DNA of 64,000 bases from positions 2,359,001 through 2,423,000 of the forward strand of contig NZ_CP039740.1 of NCBI RefSeq assembly GCF_005153485.1, given 5' to 3'. The notes below the pieces were generated by a model that was given only the letters and a program-made list of their open reading frames with translations, was not told where the DNA came from and ran no database searches. A program made the position numbers and the translations under genes. This document shows positions 9,659 to 22,464 of the stretch, piece after piece. The DNA is from Pseudolabrys sp. FHR47 (lineage in GTDB: Bacteria > Pseudomonadota > Alphaproteobacteria > Rhizobiales > Xanthobacteraceae). Within the stretch, counting starts at the first letter, position 1. Each line of letters begins with the position of its first letter.

Positions 9659-10546
9659 CTAACGGCCTTCGAACAGCGCCCGGTCACGGCGGAAAAGATC
9701 GACCAGATAGTCGGTCACGACGCTCGCCGGAGGCGTGCGACGAACGTCGCCGCGGGTGAGCAGCCAAAGCTCCCGGTCGGGCGGCTTCTGTGGCAGTGCG
9801 AGACGCACCAGCGTCGGTTCGGTCGCGGCAAGAAAGTGCGGCAGGACCGCGATACCAAGGCCGGCGCAGGCTGCTGCAAACTGGCCGGTTTGATAATTGC
9901 TCCGGAATCCAATCCGAACGCCGCGAAACCGCTGGGCCAGCCAGCGCGCTTCGGGAAATTGCGCGCCGGCTTCATCGAAGCCAATGAGGACAGGCGTCGC
10001 ACCGTCAAGCAACCGGTCGCGCCATTCCGGGCTGCCGTAATATCCGTACTCGACCTTGGCGACGCGACGTCCAAGAATGCCGCCACGCTCCGGCCGGCCG
10101 AGCCGTAGCGCGATGTCCGACTGGTGGCGCGGCAGGCTGACGCGGGAGCGCTCAGTGGTCACTTCGAAGTCGAGCGCGGGATGCATCTCCTGCAACGGCT
10201 TGAGCCTCGCGATCACGTAGCCGGCGACGCTCGGCGTTGCCGTCATGCGCACCATGCCGGCCAGGGCAGGCGCTCCCTGCACCTGCTGCAGCATCGCGGC
10301 GGAATGCTCCATGGCGCTGGCGACTTCGAGAGCTTGCCGCCCGGCGGCCGTCAGCTTGTAGCCGGTCGGACGCCGCTCCAGCAGCTTGGTGCCCAGTGTT
10401 TGTTCGAGATTGGCGAAGCGCCGCGCGACCGTTGCGTGATTGACGGCCAGCGCGCGAGCCGTCGCCGAAAGGCTGCCGTGGCGCGCCAGCGCCGCAAAGA
10501 CGCGAACGTCGCTCCAGTCCAGCCCTGTGCGAAAACGATCAGCCAT
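9659..10546 (-). CDS. LysR-family regulator beside the haloalkane dehalogenase
   Basis: A 295-residue LysR-type regulator. The N-terminal helix-turn-helix is clear (VFAALARHGSLSATARALAVNHATVARRFANLEQTLGTKLLER, about residues 14-56) and the remainder is a LysR substrate-binding domain. It is divergent from the dehalogenase with 92 bases between start codons, the usual layout for a regulator acting on its neighbour. The 3' end is 9 bases from the tpiA stop. The inducer is unknown. Confidence 0.9.
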   Translation of the reverse strand: MADRFRTGLDWSDVRVFAALARHGSLSATARALAVNHATVARRFANLEQTLGTKLLERRPTGYKLTAAGRQALEVASAMEHSAAMLQQVQGAPALAGMVRMTATPSVAGYVIARLKPLQEMHPALDFEVTTERSRVSLPRHQSDIALRLGRPERGGILGRRVAKVEYGYYGSPEWRDRLLDGATPVLIGFDEAGAQFPEARWLAQRFRGVRIGFRSNYQTGQFAAACAGLGIAVLPHFLAATEPTLVRLALPQKPPDRELWLLTRGDVRRTPPASVVTDYLVDLFRRDRALFEGR

Positions 10547-10638
10547 TGATCGAAGTTAGCGAATTCCTGCGCAGCCGGCGAGCCCTTATCGCTTTGACTC
10601 GGGTGGCAAGATCGCGCCCGTAAACATTGGGTAAAACG

Positions 10639-11523
10639 ATGACAAATATCAGTGCGCAAGATCCGCATCCCCGCCGCCGTGTGCGGGTCGCGGGGACGGA
10701 GATCAGCTACGCCGAGGTCGGCGAGGGCGACCCGATCGTCTTTCTTCACGGCAATCCCACATCGTCCTACCTCTGGCGCAACATCATCCCGCATGTCAGC
10801 GACCTCGGACGCTGTCTTGCACCGGATTTGGTCGGCATGGGGCGGTCGGGGCCTTCGCCGACCGGGACCTATCGCTTCGCCGATCACGCGGCTTGTCTCG
10901 ATGCGTGGTTTGAAGCGCTCGGGCTCACACACAACGTGACGCTGGTGCTTCACGACTGGGGCTCCGCCCTCGGCTTCAATCGCGCCGCGCGGTTTCCCGA
11001 ACAGGTCCGCGCCATCGCCTACATGGAGGCCATCGTGCAGCCGCGGCGCTGGAGTGACTTCCCGGACGGTCGCGACCAGATTTTCCGTGCGCTGCGATCG
11101 GACAAGGGCGAGCAGATGGCGCTCGACGACAATTTCTTCGTCGAGACGGTGTTACCGAAAAGCGTCCTGCGCAGCCTGAGCGAAGAGGAGATGGCGGCAT
11201 ATCGTCAGCCATTTCTGCTGCGTGAAAATCGTCGACCGACGCTCGAATGGCCGCGTCAGCTTCCGATCGACGGCGAGCCGGGCGATGTCGTGGCGGTCGT
11301 CGAGCAGTACAGTTCCTGGCTGGCGACGGCGCCGGTTCCCAAGCTCTTCATCAACGCGGAGCCTGGGGCGCTTATTACGGGACGGGCGCGGCAATACTGC
11401 CGGACCTGGCCCAACCAGCGTGAGGTGACGGTCAAGGGTAGCCATTACGTCCAGGAGGACTCGCCGGCGGAAATTGGCGAGGCCCTGCGGGCGTTTCTGC
11501 TGGAGTTCCGGACCGAACACTGA
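10639..11523 (+). CDS. Haloalkane dehalogenase, subfamily II (DhaA type)
   Basis: Hydrolyses carbon-halogen bonds of haloalkanes to alcohol and halide. The 294-residue alpha/beta hydrolase shows the complete subfamily-II set: Asn39 in HGNPTSS and Trp107 (halide-binding), nucleophile Asp106 in [10 protein letters not shown], acid Glu130 in YMEAI and base His269 in GSHYVQED. The spacing of Asp, Trp and Glu is the same as in DhaA, and the cap segment ELPI-GEP-like ([12 protein letters not shown]) is also present. ATG at 10639 is preferred over a TTG 12 bases upstream. Whether it acts on pollutants or a natural substrate cannot be told. Confidence 0.9.
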   Translation: MTNISAQDPHPRRRVRVAGTEISYAEVGEGDPIVFLHGNPTSSYLWRNIIPHVSDLGRCLAPDLVGMGRSGPSPTGTYRFADHAACLDAWFEALGLTHNVTLVLHDWGSALGFNRAARFPEQVRAIAYMEAIVQPRRWSDFPDGRDQIFRALRSDKGEQMALDDNFFVETVLPKSVLRSLSEEEMAAYRQPFLLRENRRPTLEWPRQLPIDGEPGDVVAVVEQYSSWLATAPVPKLFINAEPGALITGRARQYCRTWPNQREVTVKGSHYVQEDSPAEIGEALRAFLLEFRTEH

Positions 11524-11755
11524 GCCGCCGGCAGGGCGGCGCCGGCTGGGACCCCACGGTTCCGGCCGGATAACCGGTGGGTGGCCGGAAAAAGGGGATT
11601 CTTGAGCCATTGCCGCGATTTACTGCGGGCAGGGTGGAAATCGCCGGCGCGATCGTGTAGAGACCGCCGCGAATTCCTATATGACGGGCGATAAGCGCCG
11701 GAATGGCAGCTTGGCCGGCCGGCTATGAACCGATTTTGCGAACGGACGTCTTGAG

Positions 11756-12136
11756 ATGCAGCACGTAATCATTGTCATCCACCTGATGCTGGTGCTCGCC
11801 CTGATTGGCGTGGTGCTGCTGCAGCGCTCCGAAGGCGGCGGCCTCGGTATCGGCGGCGGGGGCGGCAACTTCATGTCCAGCCGCGGCACCACCAACGTCC
11901 TGACCCGCACGACGGCGATTCTGGCCGGCCTGTTTTTCGCGACCAGCCTGATCCTGTCGATCGTCGCCGGCATGAACCGGGCGCCGACCTCGATCCTGCA
12001 GGGCAATACGTCCGCTCCAGCCAGTGCGCCGGGCTCGGCCCCGCCGCTCGGCGGCGGCAGCGGTGGCCTGCTCAACCAGCTTGGCGGCGGCCAGCCGGCC
12101 ACGCCTTCGGGACCCCAGGTCCCGCAATCGAAATAG
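11756..12136 (+). CDS. secG: Preprotein translocase subunit SecG
   Basis: Small integral membrane subunit of SecYEG. The 126-residue protein has two membrane helices (about residues 3-19 and 50-70) flanking the conserved LLQRSEGGGLG-GGGG-NFMSSRGT segment. The C-terminal tail is Gly/Pro/Ser-rich (GSAPPLGGGSGGLL) and low complexity. It is preceded by 232 bases without a gene, with a TATATG at 11678 that might be a -10 element but no good -35. A strong hairpin follows. Confidence 0.95.
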   Translation: MQHVIIVIHLMLVLALIGVVLLQRSEGGGLGIGGGGGNFMSSRGTTNVLTRTTAILAGLFFATSLILSIVAGMNRAPTSILQGNTSAPASAPGSAPPLGGGSGGLLNQLGGGQPATPSGPQVPQSK

Positions 12137-12143
12137 CCGCTGC

Positions 12144-12170
12144 AGAAGGGCCGGAAAATCCGGCCCTTCT
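12144..12170 (+). terminator. Hairpin after secG
   Basis: Perfect 12-bp inverted repeat AGAAGGGCCGGA / TCCGGCCCTTCT with a 3-base AAA loop, 8 bases after the secG stop. Only a short T-rich run (CAGTTT) follows, so it is a probable intrinsic terminator with a weak U tract. Confidence 0.75.
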
Positions 12171-12351
12171 CAGTTTGGCGGCCATGAATGCGGACATCAA
12201 ACGTTCAAACGGCGCGGCCATGGTCCGCGCCAATATTCGGCATGAAAGAACCGATGCAAGAGCTTCCGATTTCACGAGTTTTTCACGCTACGCACAGGCG
12301 CAAGGCAGCTAGCCGCATTTCGCTCTCCCCGAATCGATTCGCGGCGTCTAG

Positions 12352-13992
<1,641 letters not shown>

Positions 13993-14037
13993 TTCAGGCG
14001 CGAAAGCCGCCGCATATAACAATCAGGAGGGGCGCAC

Positions 14038-14364
14038 TTGATTTACGAACTGCGCATCTACCGCTGCATTCCGGGCCGCCTGCCGGCGCTGCTCAAGCGT
14101 TTCGAGACCGCTACGCTGAAGCTCTGGGACAAGCACGGCATCAAGCAGGCCGGTTTCTGGACAACGCTGATCGGCGAATCCAACATGGAACTGACCTACA
14201 TGCTCAAGTGGGAATCGCTGGCCGACCGCGAGAAGCGCTGGGACGCGTTCATGTCTGACCCGGAGTGGATCAAGGCACGCGCCGAATCCGAAAAGGATGG
14301 GCTGATCGTCGCCAATATCGCCAGCAGCTTCCTCACGCCGACGGCCTTCTCGGCGGCGAAGTAG
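14038..14364 (+). CDS. NIPSNAP family protein
   Basis: A 108-residue dimeric alpha/beta-barrel protein of the NIPSNAP family (starts MIYELRIYRCIPGRLPALLKRFET; contains ELTYMLKWESLADREKRWDAF). Function in bacteria is not established. The start is TTG at 14038, preceded by an AGGAGGGG ribosome binding site; there is no alternative ATG. It lies 45 bases after pyrG and 7 bases before the glyoxalase-like gene, and probably forms an operon with it. Confidence 0.85.
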   Translation: MIYELRIYRCIPGRLPALLKRFETATLKLWDKHGIKQAGFWTTLIGESNMELTYMLKWESLADREKRWDAFMSDPEWIKARAESEKDGLIVANIASSFLTPTAFSAAK

Positions 14365-14371
14365 CGGCGCG

Positions 14372-15169
14372 ATGCCGCGCGGCCTCGATCACATTGTCCA
14401 TGCCGTCCGCGACCTCGAAGCCGCGGCGGCGTGCTATCGGGAACTAGGCTTCACCATCGGCGCGCGCAACCGGCATCCGTGGGGCACGCATAACCACATC
14501 GTCCAGTTTCCGGGCTTCTTCATCGAGCTGCTGACGCTTGCCGAGCCGGACAAGCTTTCCGGCGACGTATTTTCGGAGAACTTCGGCATCTACAATCGCG
14601 ATTTCGCTGCGCGTCACGAAGGTCTGTCGATGCTGGTGCTGGAATCCAAGGATTCCGCCGGCGACGTCGCTGCCTTCGAAGCCGCGGGCATTGCCGCATC
14701 GGGCTCGGTTCGTTTCGACCGCGAGGGCATACGTCCGGACGGTTCGCCGGTGCATGTCGCGTTCTCGCTCGCTTTCGCCAGGGACACGGCAGCGCCGCAG
14801 GTTGGCTTCTTCACCTGCCAGCAGCATTATCCCGAGAATTTCTGGAATCCAGCATTCCAGACGCACGGCAATGGTGCGACCGGCATTGCAGCTGTTGTCG
14901 TAGTGGCGGACGAGCCGGAACGGCATCGCGACTTTCTGCTCGCTTATACCGGCGCGGACGATGTCACCCCGGACGGCAACGGCTTTTCGATTACCTTGCC
15001 GCGCGGCGCTATCGAGGTGATGACGCCCGACGTCTACACCGCGCAAACCGGCCTCGCGGCGCCGGATACGGGAAGCGGCCCGAGGCTCGCCGCAATGCGT
15101 TTCACCGCGGCCGGCCTATCTCCGCGGAACGTGTCGACGCTCGGCGCAGGGCTTATATTCGCGCCCTAG
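14372..15169 (+). CDS. Glyoxalase-like (VOC superfamily) protein
   Basis: A 265-residue protein of the vicinal-oxygen-chelate superfamily, glyoxalase-3-like type. It begins [24 protein letters not shown] with a metal-ligand-type His in the first beta-alpha-beta unit; a second unit begins around residue 165 ([21 protein letters not shown]). The substrate is unknown. It follows the NIPSNAP gene by 7 bases and precedes kdsA by 56 bases. Confidence 0.8.
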   Translation: MPRGLDHIVHAVRDLEAAAACYRELGFTIGARNRHPWGTHNHIVQFPGFFIELLTLAEPDKLSGDVFSENFGIYNRDFAARHEGLSMLVLESKDSAGDVAAFEAAGIAASGSVRFDREGIRPDGSPVHVAFSLAFARDTAAPQVGFFTCQQHYPENFWNPAFQTHGNGATGIAAVVVVADEPERHRDFLLAYTGADDVTPDGNGFSITLPRGAIEVMTPDVYTAQTGLAAPDTGSGPRLAAMRFTAAGLSPRNVSTLGAGLIFAP

Positions 15170-15225
15170 TCATTGACCCCGACCGGCCCTGGCCTCATGG
15201 TCCGCACGCATCAGGACGAGATCCT

Positions 15226-16077
15226 TTGAACCAGACGCTCAAGCCCAATCCCGTTGTAACCGTGGGCGCCGTACGCTTTGGTAATGAGCTGCCGCTGGCG
15301 CTGATCGCTGGGCCGTGCCAGCTCGAAAGCCGCGCGCACGCGCTGGAGATGGCGTCGGCGCTGAAGGAGATCGCCGCGCGGGTCGGCATCGGTCTCGTTT
15401 TCAAGACCTCCTTCGACAAGGCCAACCGCACCTCGGCTTCCGCTGCGCGGGGCGTCGGGCTCGAGGCCGCGCTGCCGGTCTTTGCGGAAATCCGCGAGAC
15501 GCTCGGCCTGCCGGTGCTCACCGACGTCCATGACGCCGAGCAGTGCGCCGCCGCGGCGCAGGCCGTGGACGTGCTGCAAATTCCGGCCTTCCTGTGCCGC
15601 CAGACCGATCTCCTCATTGCCGCGGCCAGGACCGGCCGCGTCGTGAACGTGAAGAAGGGTCAGTTCCTCGCGCCCTGGGATATGAAGAACGTCGTCGCCA
15701 AACTGACCGGCGCTGGCAACGCTAATGTGCTGCTCACCGAGCGCGGCGCATCGTTTGGCTACAACACGCTAGTCTCCGACATGCGTTCGCTGCCGATCAT
15801 GCAGCGCACCGGCGCGCCGGTGATCTTCGATGCCACGCATTCGGTGCAGCAGCCGGGCGGGCAGGGCACCTCATCCGGCGGCGAGCGCGAATTCGTGCCG
15901 GTGCTGGCGCGCGCCGCGGTCGCCGTCGGCGTTGCCGGCGTGTTCATCGAGACCCATCAGGACCCGGACCACGCGCCGTCGGACGGCCCCAACATGGTGC
16001 CGCTCAAGGACATGGAGGCGCTGCTGACGCGACTCGTCGCCTTCGATCGTCTGGCAAAAGCGGGCGGGCCGGTCTGA
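15226..16077 (+). CDS. kdsA: KDO-8-phosphate synthase KdsA
   Basis: Condenses phosphoenolpyruvate with arabinose 5-phosphate to KDO-8-phosphate for lipopolysaccharide core synthesis. The 283-residue barrel has [52 protein letters not shown] and [17 protein letters not shown]. The start is TTG at 15226; an ATG at 15197 is in another frame and hits a stop. It is followed within 25 bases by an MFS gene. Confidence 0.95.
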   Translation: MNQTLKPNPVVTVGAVRFGNELPLALIAGPCQLESRAHALEMASALKEIAARVGIGLVFKTSFDKANRTSASAARGVGLEAALPVFAEIRETLGLPVLTDVHDAEQCAAAAQAVDVLQIPAFLCRQTDLLIAAARTGRVVNVKKGQFLAPWDMKNVVAKLTGAGNANVLLTERGASFGYNTLVSDMRSLPIMQRTGAPVIFDATHSVQQPGGQGTSSGGEREFVPVLARAAVAVGVAGVFIETHQDPDHAPSDGPNMVPLKDMEALLTRLVAFDRLAKAGGPV

Positions 16078-16102
16078 CGCGCCGAGCGCTCCTGGAAGTA
16101 CG

Positions 16103-17266
16103 ATGAACCCCGTCCTCACCGTCCTTGCCTTCGTCGTCTTCGCAAGCTCAATGTTCTCGCGCGCGATCGATCCGATCGTGCCGCAGATCGCCGACGGTCT
16201 TGGCACCGACGCCGCGACCGCAGCACTGTTGTCGACGGCCTACGCGCTGCCACTCGCGATCGTTCAGCCGGTGCTCGGCGCGCTCGCGGACATGTTCAAC
16301 AAGACCAGGCTCATCCTGATCTGCCTCGCTATCGTCGCGGCGGCGACGATAGCAGGCGCGCTGGTTACCAGCTTTCCTCTGATGGTGGCGAGCCGCGTGC
16401 TGACCGGCATCGGTGCCGGCGGTTTGGTGCCAATTGCGTTTGCTGTTCTCGGCGATCTGGTGCCGGTGAAGGATCGTCAGGTGGCGATGGGGCGTCTCCT
16501 GTTCGCGATCATGTCCGGCAACCTGCTTGGCGCCACCGCCTCCGGCGCTATCGGCGACCTGTTCGGCTGGCGCGCGGTGTTCATCGTTATGGCCGTCGTC
16601 GGCTGCGGTGTGCTCGTATTGGGCGTTATTTCGCTGCGCGGCGTCGGCCAGCGCGGCGGCGGTTTCAGCCTGTCGGCCATGCAGTCCGGCTACCGGTCGA
16701 TCTTCGCCAATCGTTTGGCCAAATTCTGTTTCGGCGCGGTCTTTGTCGAAGGCGCGCTGATGTACGGCGTCTTCCCGCATCTGGCGGCGCTGTTTCACGA
16801 CATGGGCGAAACCCGCGCCTCGATCCCCGGCATCGTCATTGGCGGTTTCGCCATCGGCGGTGTGATCTACAGCCTGCGGGTCGGCTTCCTGCTGCGCATC
16901 TTCGGCGAGAACTGGATGATGCGGATCGGCGGGCTGCTGATGGGCTTGACCATCGCCTTCATCGCGCTGCGCGCGCCGTGGCAGGCCGACGTCGTGGATT
17001 TCGCGGTGCTGGGGTTGGCCTTCTATATGCTGCATGGCGTGATCCAGATCTACGCCAGCGAACTGGCGCCGGCCGCGCGCGGCTCGGCGATGGCGCTGCA
17101 TTCATTCTTCTATTTTCTCGGACAGGCGGCCGGACCGGCGATCTATGCGGTCGGTTTCGGAAGCATCGGTGTGACGCCGACGCTGATGGTCAGCGGCGTG
17201 ATGCTCGTCATCAATGGGGCCGTTGCCGGACACTTTCTGCGCCGGTCTGCACAGAGCGCGACTTGA
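16103..17266 (+). CDS. Major facilitator superfamily transporter
   Basis: A 387-residue, 12-helix membrane transporter. The MFS signature between helices 2 and 3 is visible (LGALADMFNKTRLILICL), as is the helix 4-5 region SRVLTGIGAGGLVPIAFAVLGDLVP. It resembles drug/metabolite:H+ antiporters, but no substrate can be assigned. It starts 25 bases after kdsA and is probably cotranscribed. It ends opposite queF, with a palindromic repeat in the 56-base convergent gap. Confidence 0.85.
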   Translation: MNPVLTVLAFVVFASSMFSRAIDPIVPQIADGLGTDAATAALLSTAYALPLAIVQPVLGALADMFNKTRLILICLAIVAAATIAGALVTSFPLMVASRVLTGIGAGGLVPIAFAVLGDLVPVKDRQVAMGRLLFAIMSGNLLGATASGAIGDLFGWRAVFIVMAVVGCGVLVLGVISLRGVGQRGGGFSLSAMQSGYRSIFANRLAKFCFGAVFVEGALMYGVFPHLAALFHDMGETRASIPGIVIGGFAIGGVIYSLRVGFLLRIFGENWMMRIGGLLMGLTIAFIALRAPWQADVVDFAVLGLAFYMLHGVIQIYASELAPAARGSAMALHSFFYFLGQAAGPAIYAVGFGSIGVTPTLMVSGVMLVINGAVAGHFLRRSAQSAT

Positions 17267-17278
17267 TTTCTTTTGTCG

Positions 17279-17322
17279 CGTTTCCGGACGGCGAACCGGT
17301 TTCCACTTCGCCTGGAAACGCT

Positions 17323-17326
<4 letters not shown>
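17279..17326. repeat. Rhizobiales-type palindromic repeat between MFS gene and queF
   Basis: Imperfect inverted repeat with ends CGTTTCCGG and CTGGAAACG and core AACCGGTTTCCACTT, followed by CTCTAG. The core is shared with the elements at 20937 and 42385 read on the other strand. The CTA inside CTCTAG is the queF stop codon. It may act as a bidirectional terminator between convergent genes. Confidence 0.6.
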
Positions 17327-19224
<1,898 letters not shown>

Positions 19225-19295
19225 GCTTTCGGATGGCGAAGGCGGAAGGCGGGTCTTAAACGTAGCCTTAACGCCATTGCGGCATTTTGCCCGCC

Positions 19296-19613
19296 ATGGT
19301 TTCGCACCGTCGCCGCCACGCCATCCTGACCGTGATCGGTCTCTACCTGTTTGCCGCCGCCTTTATCGGCTACTTCGCCGTGAACGCCTTTACCGGCAGT
19401 CGCGGCCTGCGCGCGCAGCAGGAGATCGAGCAGCAACTCGCCCTGATGCAAAAGGAACTGGCCGAGATCAGGGGCGAGAAGGCCCTGTGGGAACGGCGGG
19501 TGGCGCTGCTGCGCGCCGACAAGATCGATCCCGACATGCTGGACGAACGCGCCCGCGCCCTGATCGGGTTTACCGATCCGCGCGATGTGACCCTCCTGCT
19601 CACGCCGCGCTGA
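19296..19613 (+). CDS. FtsB/DivIC-like septum formation initiator
   Basis: Small bitopic division protein. The 105-residue product has a short basic cytoplasmic stub (MVSHRRRHA), one membrane helix (about residues 9-30, ILTVIGLYLFAAAFIGYFAV), a coiled coil (AQQEIEQQLALMQKELAEIRGEKALWERRVALLR) and the conserved C-terminal DMLDERARALIGF. ATG at 19296 is preferred over TTG at 19287. It lies between eno and pdhA as in most alphaproteobacteria. Confidence 0.88.
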   Translation: MVSHRRRHAILTVIGLYLFAAAFIGYFAVNAFTGSRGLRAQQEIEQQLALMQKELAEIRGEKALWERRVALLRADKIDPDMLDERARALIGFTDPRDVTLLLTPR

Positions 19614-19764
19614 CGGCGAATTTCGACAAGCGAAAAACCTCCGGCGCTATTGTGCGCTGCATTGCAGCGGCGGGCCCCAGCCGCTTCCGCGTCCCCCTAA
19701 TTTGGGCTATTTGAACAGACAGGGATTAGGCGGGGCCACCAAGAACAGCCGGGGTTTTTCGGCA

Positions 19765-19799
19765 CCGCGCACGAATCCGGCGCGGCGTTGCCTTTTTTT
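19765..19799 (+). terminator. Possible terminator upstream of pdhA
   Basis: CCGCGC / GCGCGG 6-bp stem with a 9-base loop, then 7 bases and a run of seven T. The distance between stem and T run makes it weak. It lies in the 262-base gap between the ftsB-like gene and pdhA, where a break between transcripts would fit. Confidence 0.35.
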
Positions 19800-19875
19800 G
19801 AAAAGATCGTGCGTCGGCAAAATGTTAGGACCAGTTCTGCCAAGGCCGTAAAGGCCAGTCGTCTAGGGAGTCTCC

Positions 19876-20934
19876 ATGCCGGCTGTTTCCGCAGCATCCT
19901 CCAGCAGCAAGGCTGCCAGCACCAAATCCGATGGTGCAAAATCCGACTCGCCGGGCCCGGTAACGCCCATCGTCGAGTTCTCCAAGGCTCAGGATCTCTC
20001 GGCCTACAAGACCATGCTGACGATCCGCCGCTTCGAGGAGAAGGCGGGCCAGCTTTACGGCATGGGTCTCATCGGCGGTTTCTGCCATCTCTATATCGGC
20101 CAGGAAGCCGTCGTCGTCGGCATGCAGATGGCGCTGAAGGACGGCGACCAGGTCATCACCGGCTATCGCGATCACGGCCACATGCTCGCCACCGGCATGG
20201 AAGCCAAGGGTGTCATGGCCGAACTCACCGGCCGTACCCATGGCTACTCCAAGGGCAAGGGCGGCTCGATGCACATGTTCTCGAAGGAGAAGGGGTTCTT
20301 CGGGGGACACGGTATTGTCGGCGCACAGGTGCCGCTGGGTACGGGTCTGGCTTTCGCCAACCGCTATCGCGGCAACGACAACGTCTCGATCACCTATTTC
20401 GGCGACGGCGCTGCCAACCAGGGGCAGGTGTACGAGAGCTTCAATATGGCCGAGCTCTGGAAGTTGCCGGTCGTTTACGTCATCGAGAACAACCGCTACG
20501 CCATGGGCACCGCGGTCAACCGTGCCTCGGCGCAGGCGGACTTCTCCAAGCGCGGCGTCTCGTTCAACATTCCGGGCGAACAGGTCGATGGCATGGATGT
20601 GCGTGCCGTGAAGGCCGCCGGCGACAAAGCTGTGGCCTGGTGCCGCGCCGGCAAGGGTCCCTACATTCTCGAGATGCTCACGTATCGCTATCGCGGTCAC
20701 TCGATGTCCGACCCGGCGAAGTACCGCACGCGCGAGGAAGTCGACAAGGTGCGCACGACGCACGATCCGATCGACATGGTGCGCAACCGCATCATCGAGA
20801 AGAAGTTCGCGACCGAGGACGAGTTGAAGAAGATCGACGCCGAGGTGCGCGATTACGTCAACGACTCGGCCGAGTTTGCCACGCACGATCCCGAGCCGGA
20901 TGTCTCCGAGCTCTACACCGATATTTACCGATAA
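19876..20934 (+). CDS. pdhA: Pyruvate dehydrogenase E1 component, alpha subunit
   Basis: Thiamine-diphosphate-dependent decarboxylation of pyruvate, with PdhB. The 352-residue protein has a Ser/Ala/Lys-rich N-terminal extension of about 35 residues, then MLTIRRFEEKAGQLYGMG, RDHGHMLATG, the ThDP/Mg motif GDGAANQGQVYESFNMAELW, and the phosphorylation-loop-like YRYRGHSMSDPAKYRTREE. It begins the pdhABC-lpdA operon; a palindromic repeat follows its stop after 2 bases. Confidence 0.97.
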   Translation: MPAVSAASSSSKAASTKSDGAKSDSPGPVTPIVEFSKAQDLSAYKTMLTIRRFEEKAGQLYGMGLIGGFCHLYIGQEAVVVGMQMALKDGDQVITGYRDHGHMLATGMEAKGVMAELTGRTHGYSKGKGGSMHMFSKEKGFFGGHGIVGAQVPLGTGLAFANRYRGNDNVSITYFGDGAANQGQVYESFNMAELWKLPVVYVIENNRYAMGTAVNRASAQADFSKRGVSFNIPGEQVDGMDVRAVKAAGDKAVAWCRAGKGPYILEMLTYRYRGHSMSDPAKYRTREEVDKVRTTHDPIDMVRNRIIEKKFATEDELKKIDAEVRDYVNDSAEFATHDPEPDVSELYTDIYR

Positions 20935-20936
20935 GC

Positions 20937-20985
20937 GCGCATGATCCCGAAAAGTGGAAGCCGGTTTTCGGATAAGATCATGCGC
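20937..20985. repeat. Intercistronic palindromic repeat (GCGCATGATC family), copy 1
   Basis: A 49-base element with perfect ends GCGCATGATC / GATCATGCGC and internal CCGAAAA / TTTTCGG. It lies directly after the pdhA stop, in the 102-base gap before pdhB. A second copy, nearly identical, lies at 42385 after hfq. The RNA would fold into a stable hairpin that could protect or process the pdhA 3' end. Confidence 0.85.
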
Positions 20986-21036
20986 ATAGAAAAAAGCGCG
21001 GCCTAGTTAGAGCTTCGATCAGGACACCAGTCGCCC

Positions 21037-22446
21037 ATGCCGACCGACATTCTCATGCCTGCGCTTTCACCCACGATGGAGAAGGGTAACCTTGCCAAGT
21101 GGCTGAAGAAGGAGGGCGACCAGATCAAATCCGGCGACATCATCGCCGAGATCGAGACCGACAAGGCGACCATGGAAGTGGAAGCTGCCGACGAAGGCAC
21201 GCTCGGTAAAATTCTGGTGCCGGAGGGCACCCAGGACGTCGCCGTGAATACCCCGATCGCCGTCATCCTCAGCGATGGCGAGAAGGCCGGCGACATCAAG
21301 GCTTCTGCGCCGAAGGCGGAAAAGCCGGCCGCGCAGCAGAAGGCTGCCGAGAGCGCGCCGCCTGCCGCCGCGGAGAAAGCCGTGCCGCAGTCGAAGCCTG
21401 AAACCGCGCTGGCGCCGCCGCCCGTGCAGCCCGCCAACGATCCTTCCATCCCCGAAGGCACCGAGATGGTGCAGATGACGATGCGCGAAGCCCTGCGCGA
21501 CGCCATGGCCGAGGAAATGCGCGCCGACAAGGACGTCTTCGTGATGGGCGAAGAAGTCGCGGAATATCAGGGCGCCTACAAGGTCACGCAGGGCCTGCTG
21601 CAGGAGTTCGGCGACAAGCGCGTCATCGATACGCCGATTACCGAACACGGCTTTGCTGGTCTCGGCGTCGGCGCGGCGCTCGCCGGCCTCAAGCCCATCG
21701 TCGAATTCATGACCTGGAATTTCGCCATGCAGGCGATCGACCAGATCATCAACTCCGCCGCCAAGACGCTCTACATGTCGGGCGGCCAGATGGGCGCGCA
21801 GATCGTGTTCCGCGGGCCGAACGGCGCCGCCGCGCGCGTGGCCGCGCAACACAGCCAGGACTATTCGGCCTGGTACTCGCACATTCCGGGCCTGCGCGTG
21901 ATTTCGCCGTCGAACCCGGCGGACGCCAAGGGCCTGCTGAAGGCCGCGATCCGCGATCCGAACCCGGTCGTCTTCCTCGAGAACGAAATTCTCTACGGCC
22001 AGTCCGGCCCGGTGCCGAAGCTCGACGATTTCGTGCTGCCGATCGGCAAGGCGCGCATCGCGCGCGCCGGCAAGGACGTGACCATCGTGTCGTGGTCGAT
22101 GGGCATGCGTTACGCGCTCGAAGCCGCCGAGACTTTGGCGAAGGAGGGCATCGACGCCGAAGTCATCGACCTGCGCACCCTCAAGCCGATGGACACCGAG
22201 ACCATCATCGAGTCGGTCAAGAAGACCGGCCGCGTCGTCACGGTGGAAGAGGGCTGGGCGCAGTCCGGCGTCGGCGCCGAGATCGCGGCGCGCGTCATGG
22301 AGCAGGCCTTCGACTATCTCGATGCGCCGGTCGCGCGCGTCACCGGCAAGGAAGTGCCGATGCCTTACGCCGCCAACCTCGAGAAGCTTGCGCTGCCGTC
22401 GGCGGCGGAAGTCGTCGAGGCCGCCAAATCCGTTAGCTACAAATAA
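21037..22446 (+). CDS. pdhB: Pyruvate dehydrogenase E1 component, beta subunit, with lipoyl domain
   Basis: Second E1 subunit. The 469 residues hold an N-terminal lipoyl domain (residues 1-80, lipoyl-Lys in [12 protein letters not shown]), an Ala/Pro/Lys-rich linker (about 85-135) and the transketolase-like E1-beta part ([52 protein letters not shown]). A lipoyl domain on E1-beta is a known alphaproteobacterial arrangement. The domain differs from that of PdhC at only 11 of the first 76 residues. Confidence 0.97.
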   Translation: MPTDILMPALSPTMEKGNLAKWLKKEGDQIKSGDIIAEIETDKATMEVEAADEGTLGKILVPEGTQDVAVNTPIAVILSDGEKAGDIKASAPKAEKPAAQQKAAESAPPAAAEKAVPQSKPETALAPPPVQPANDPSIPEGTEMVQMTMREALRDAMAEEMRADKDVFVMGEEVAEYQGAYKVTQGLLQEFGDKRVIDTPITEHGFAGLGVGAALAGLKPIVEFMTWNFAMQAIDQIINSAAKTLYMSGGQMGAQIVFRGPNGAAARVAAQHSQDYSAWYSHIPGLRVISPSNPADAKGLLKAAIRDPNPVVFLENEILYGQSGPVPKLDDFVLPIGKARIARAGKDVTIVSWSMGMRYALEAAETLAKEGIDAEVIDLRTLKPMDTETIIESVKKTGRVVTVEEGWAQSGVGAEIAARVMEQAFDYLDAPVARVTGKEVPMPYAANLEKLALPSAAEVVEAAKSVSYK

Positions 22447-22464
22447 GTCCCGGTAGGCTTTCCC

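Noticed and set aside
19256..19272. CtrA-like site TTAA...TTAAC upstream of the ftsB-like gene
   Set aside because: The spacer is 8 bases, whereas CtrA needs TTAA-N7-TTAAC; probably chance.
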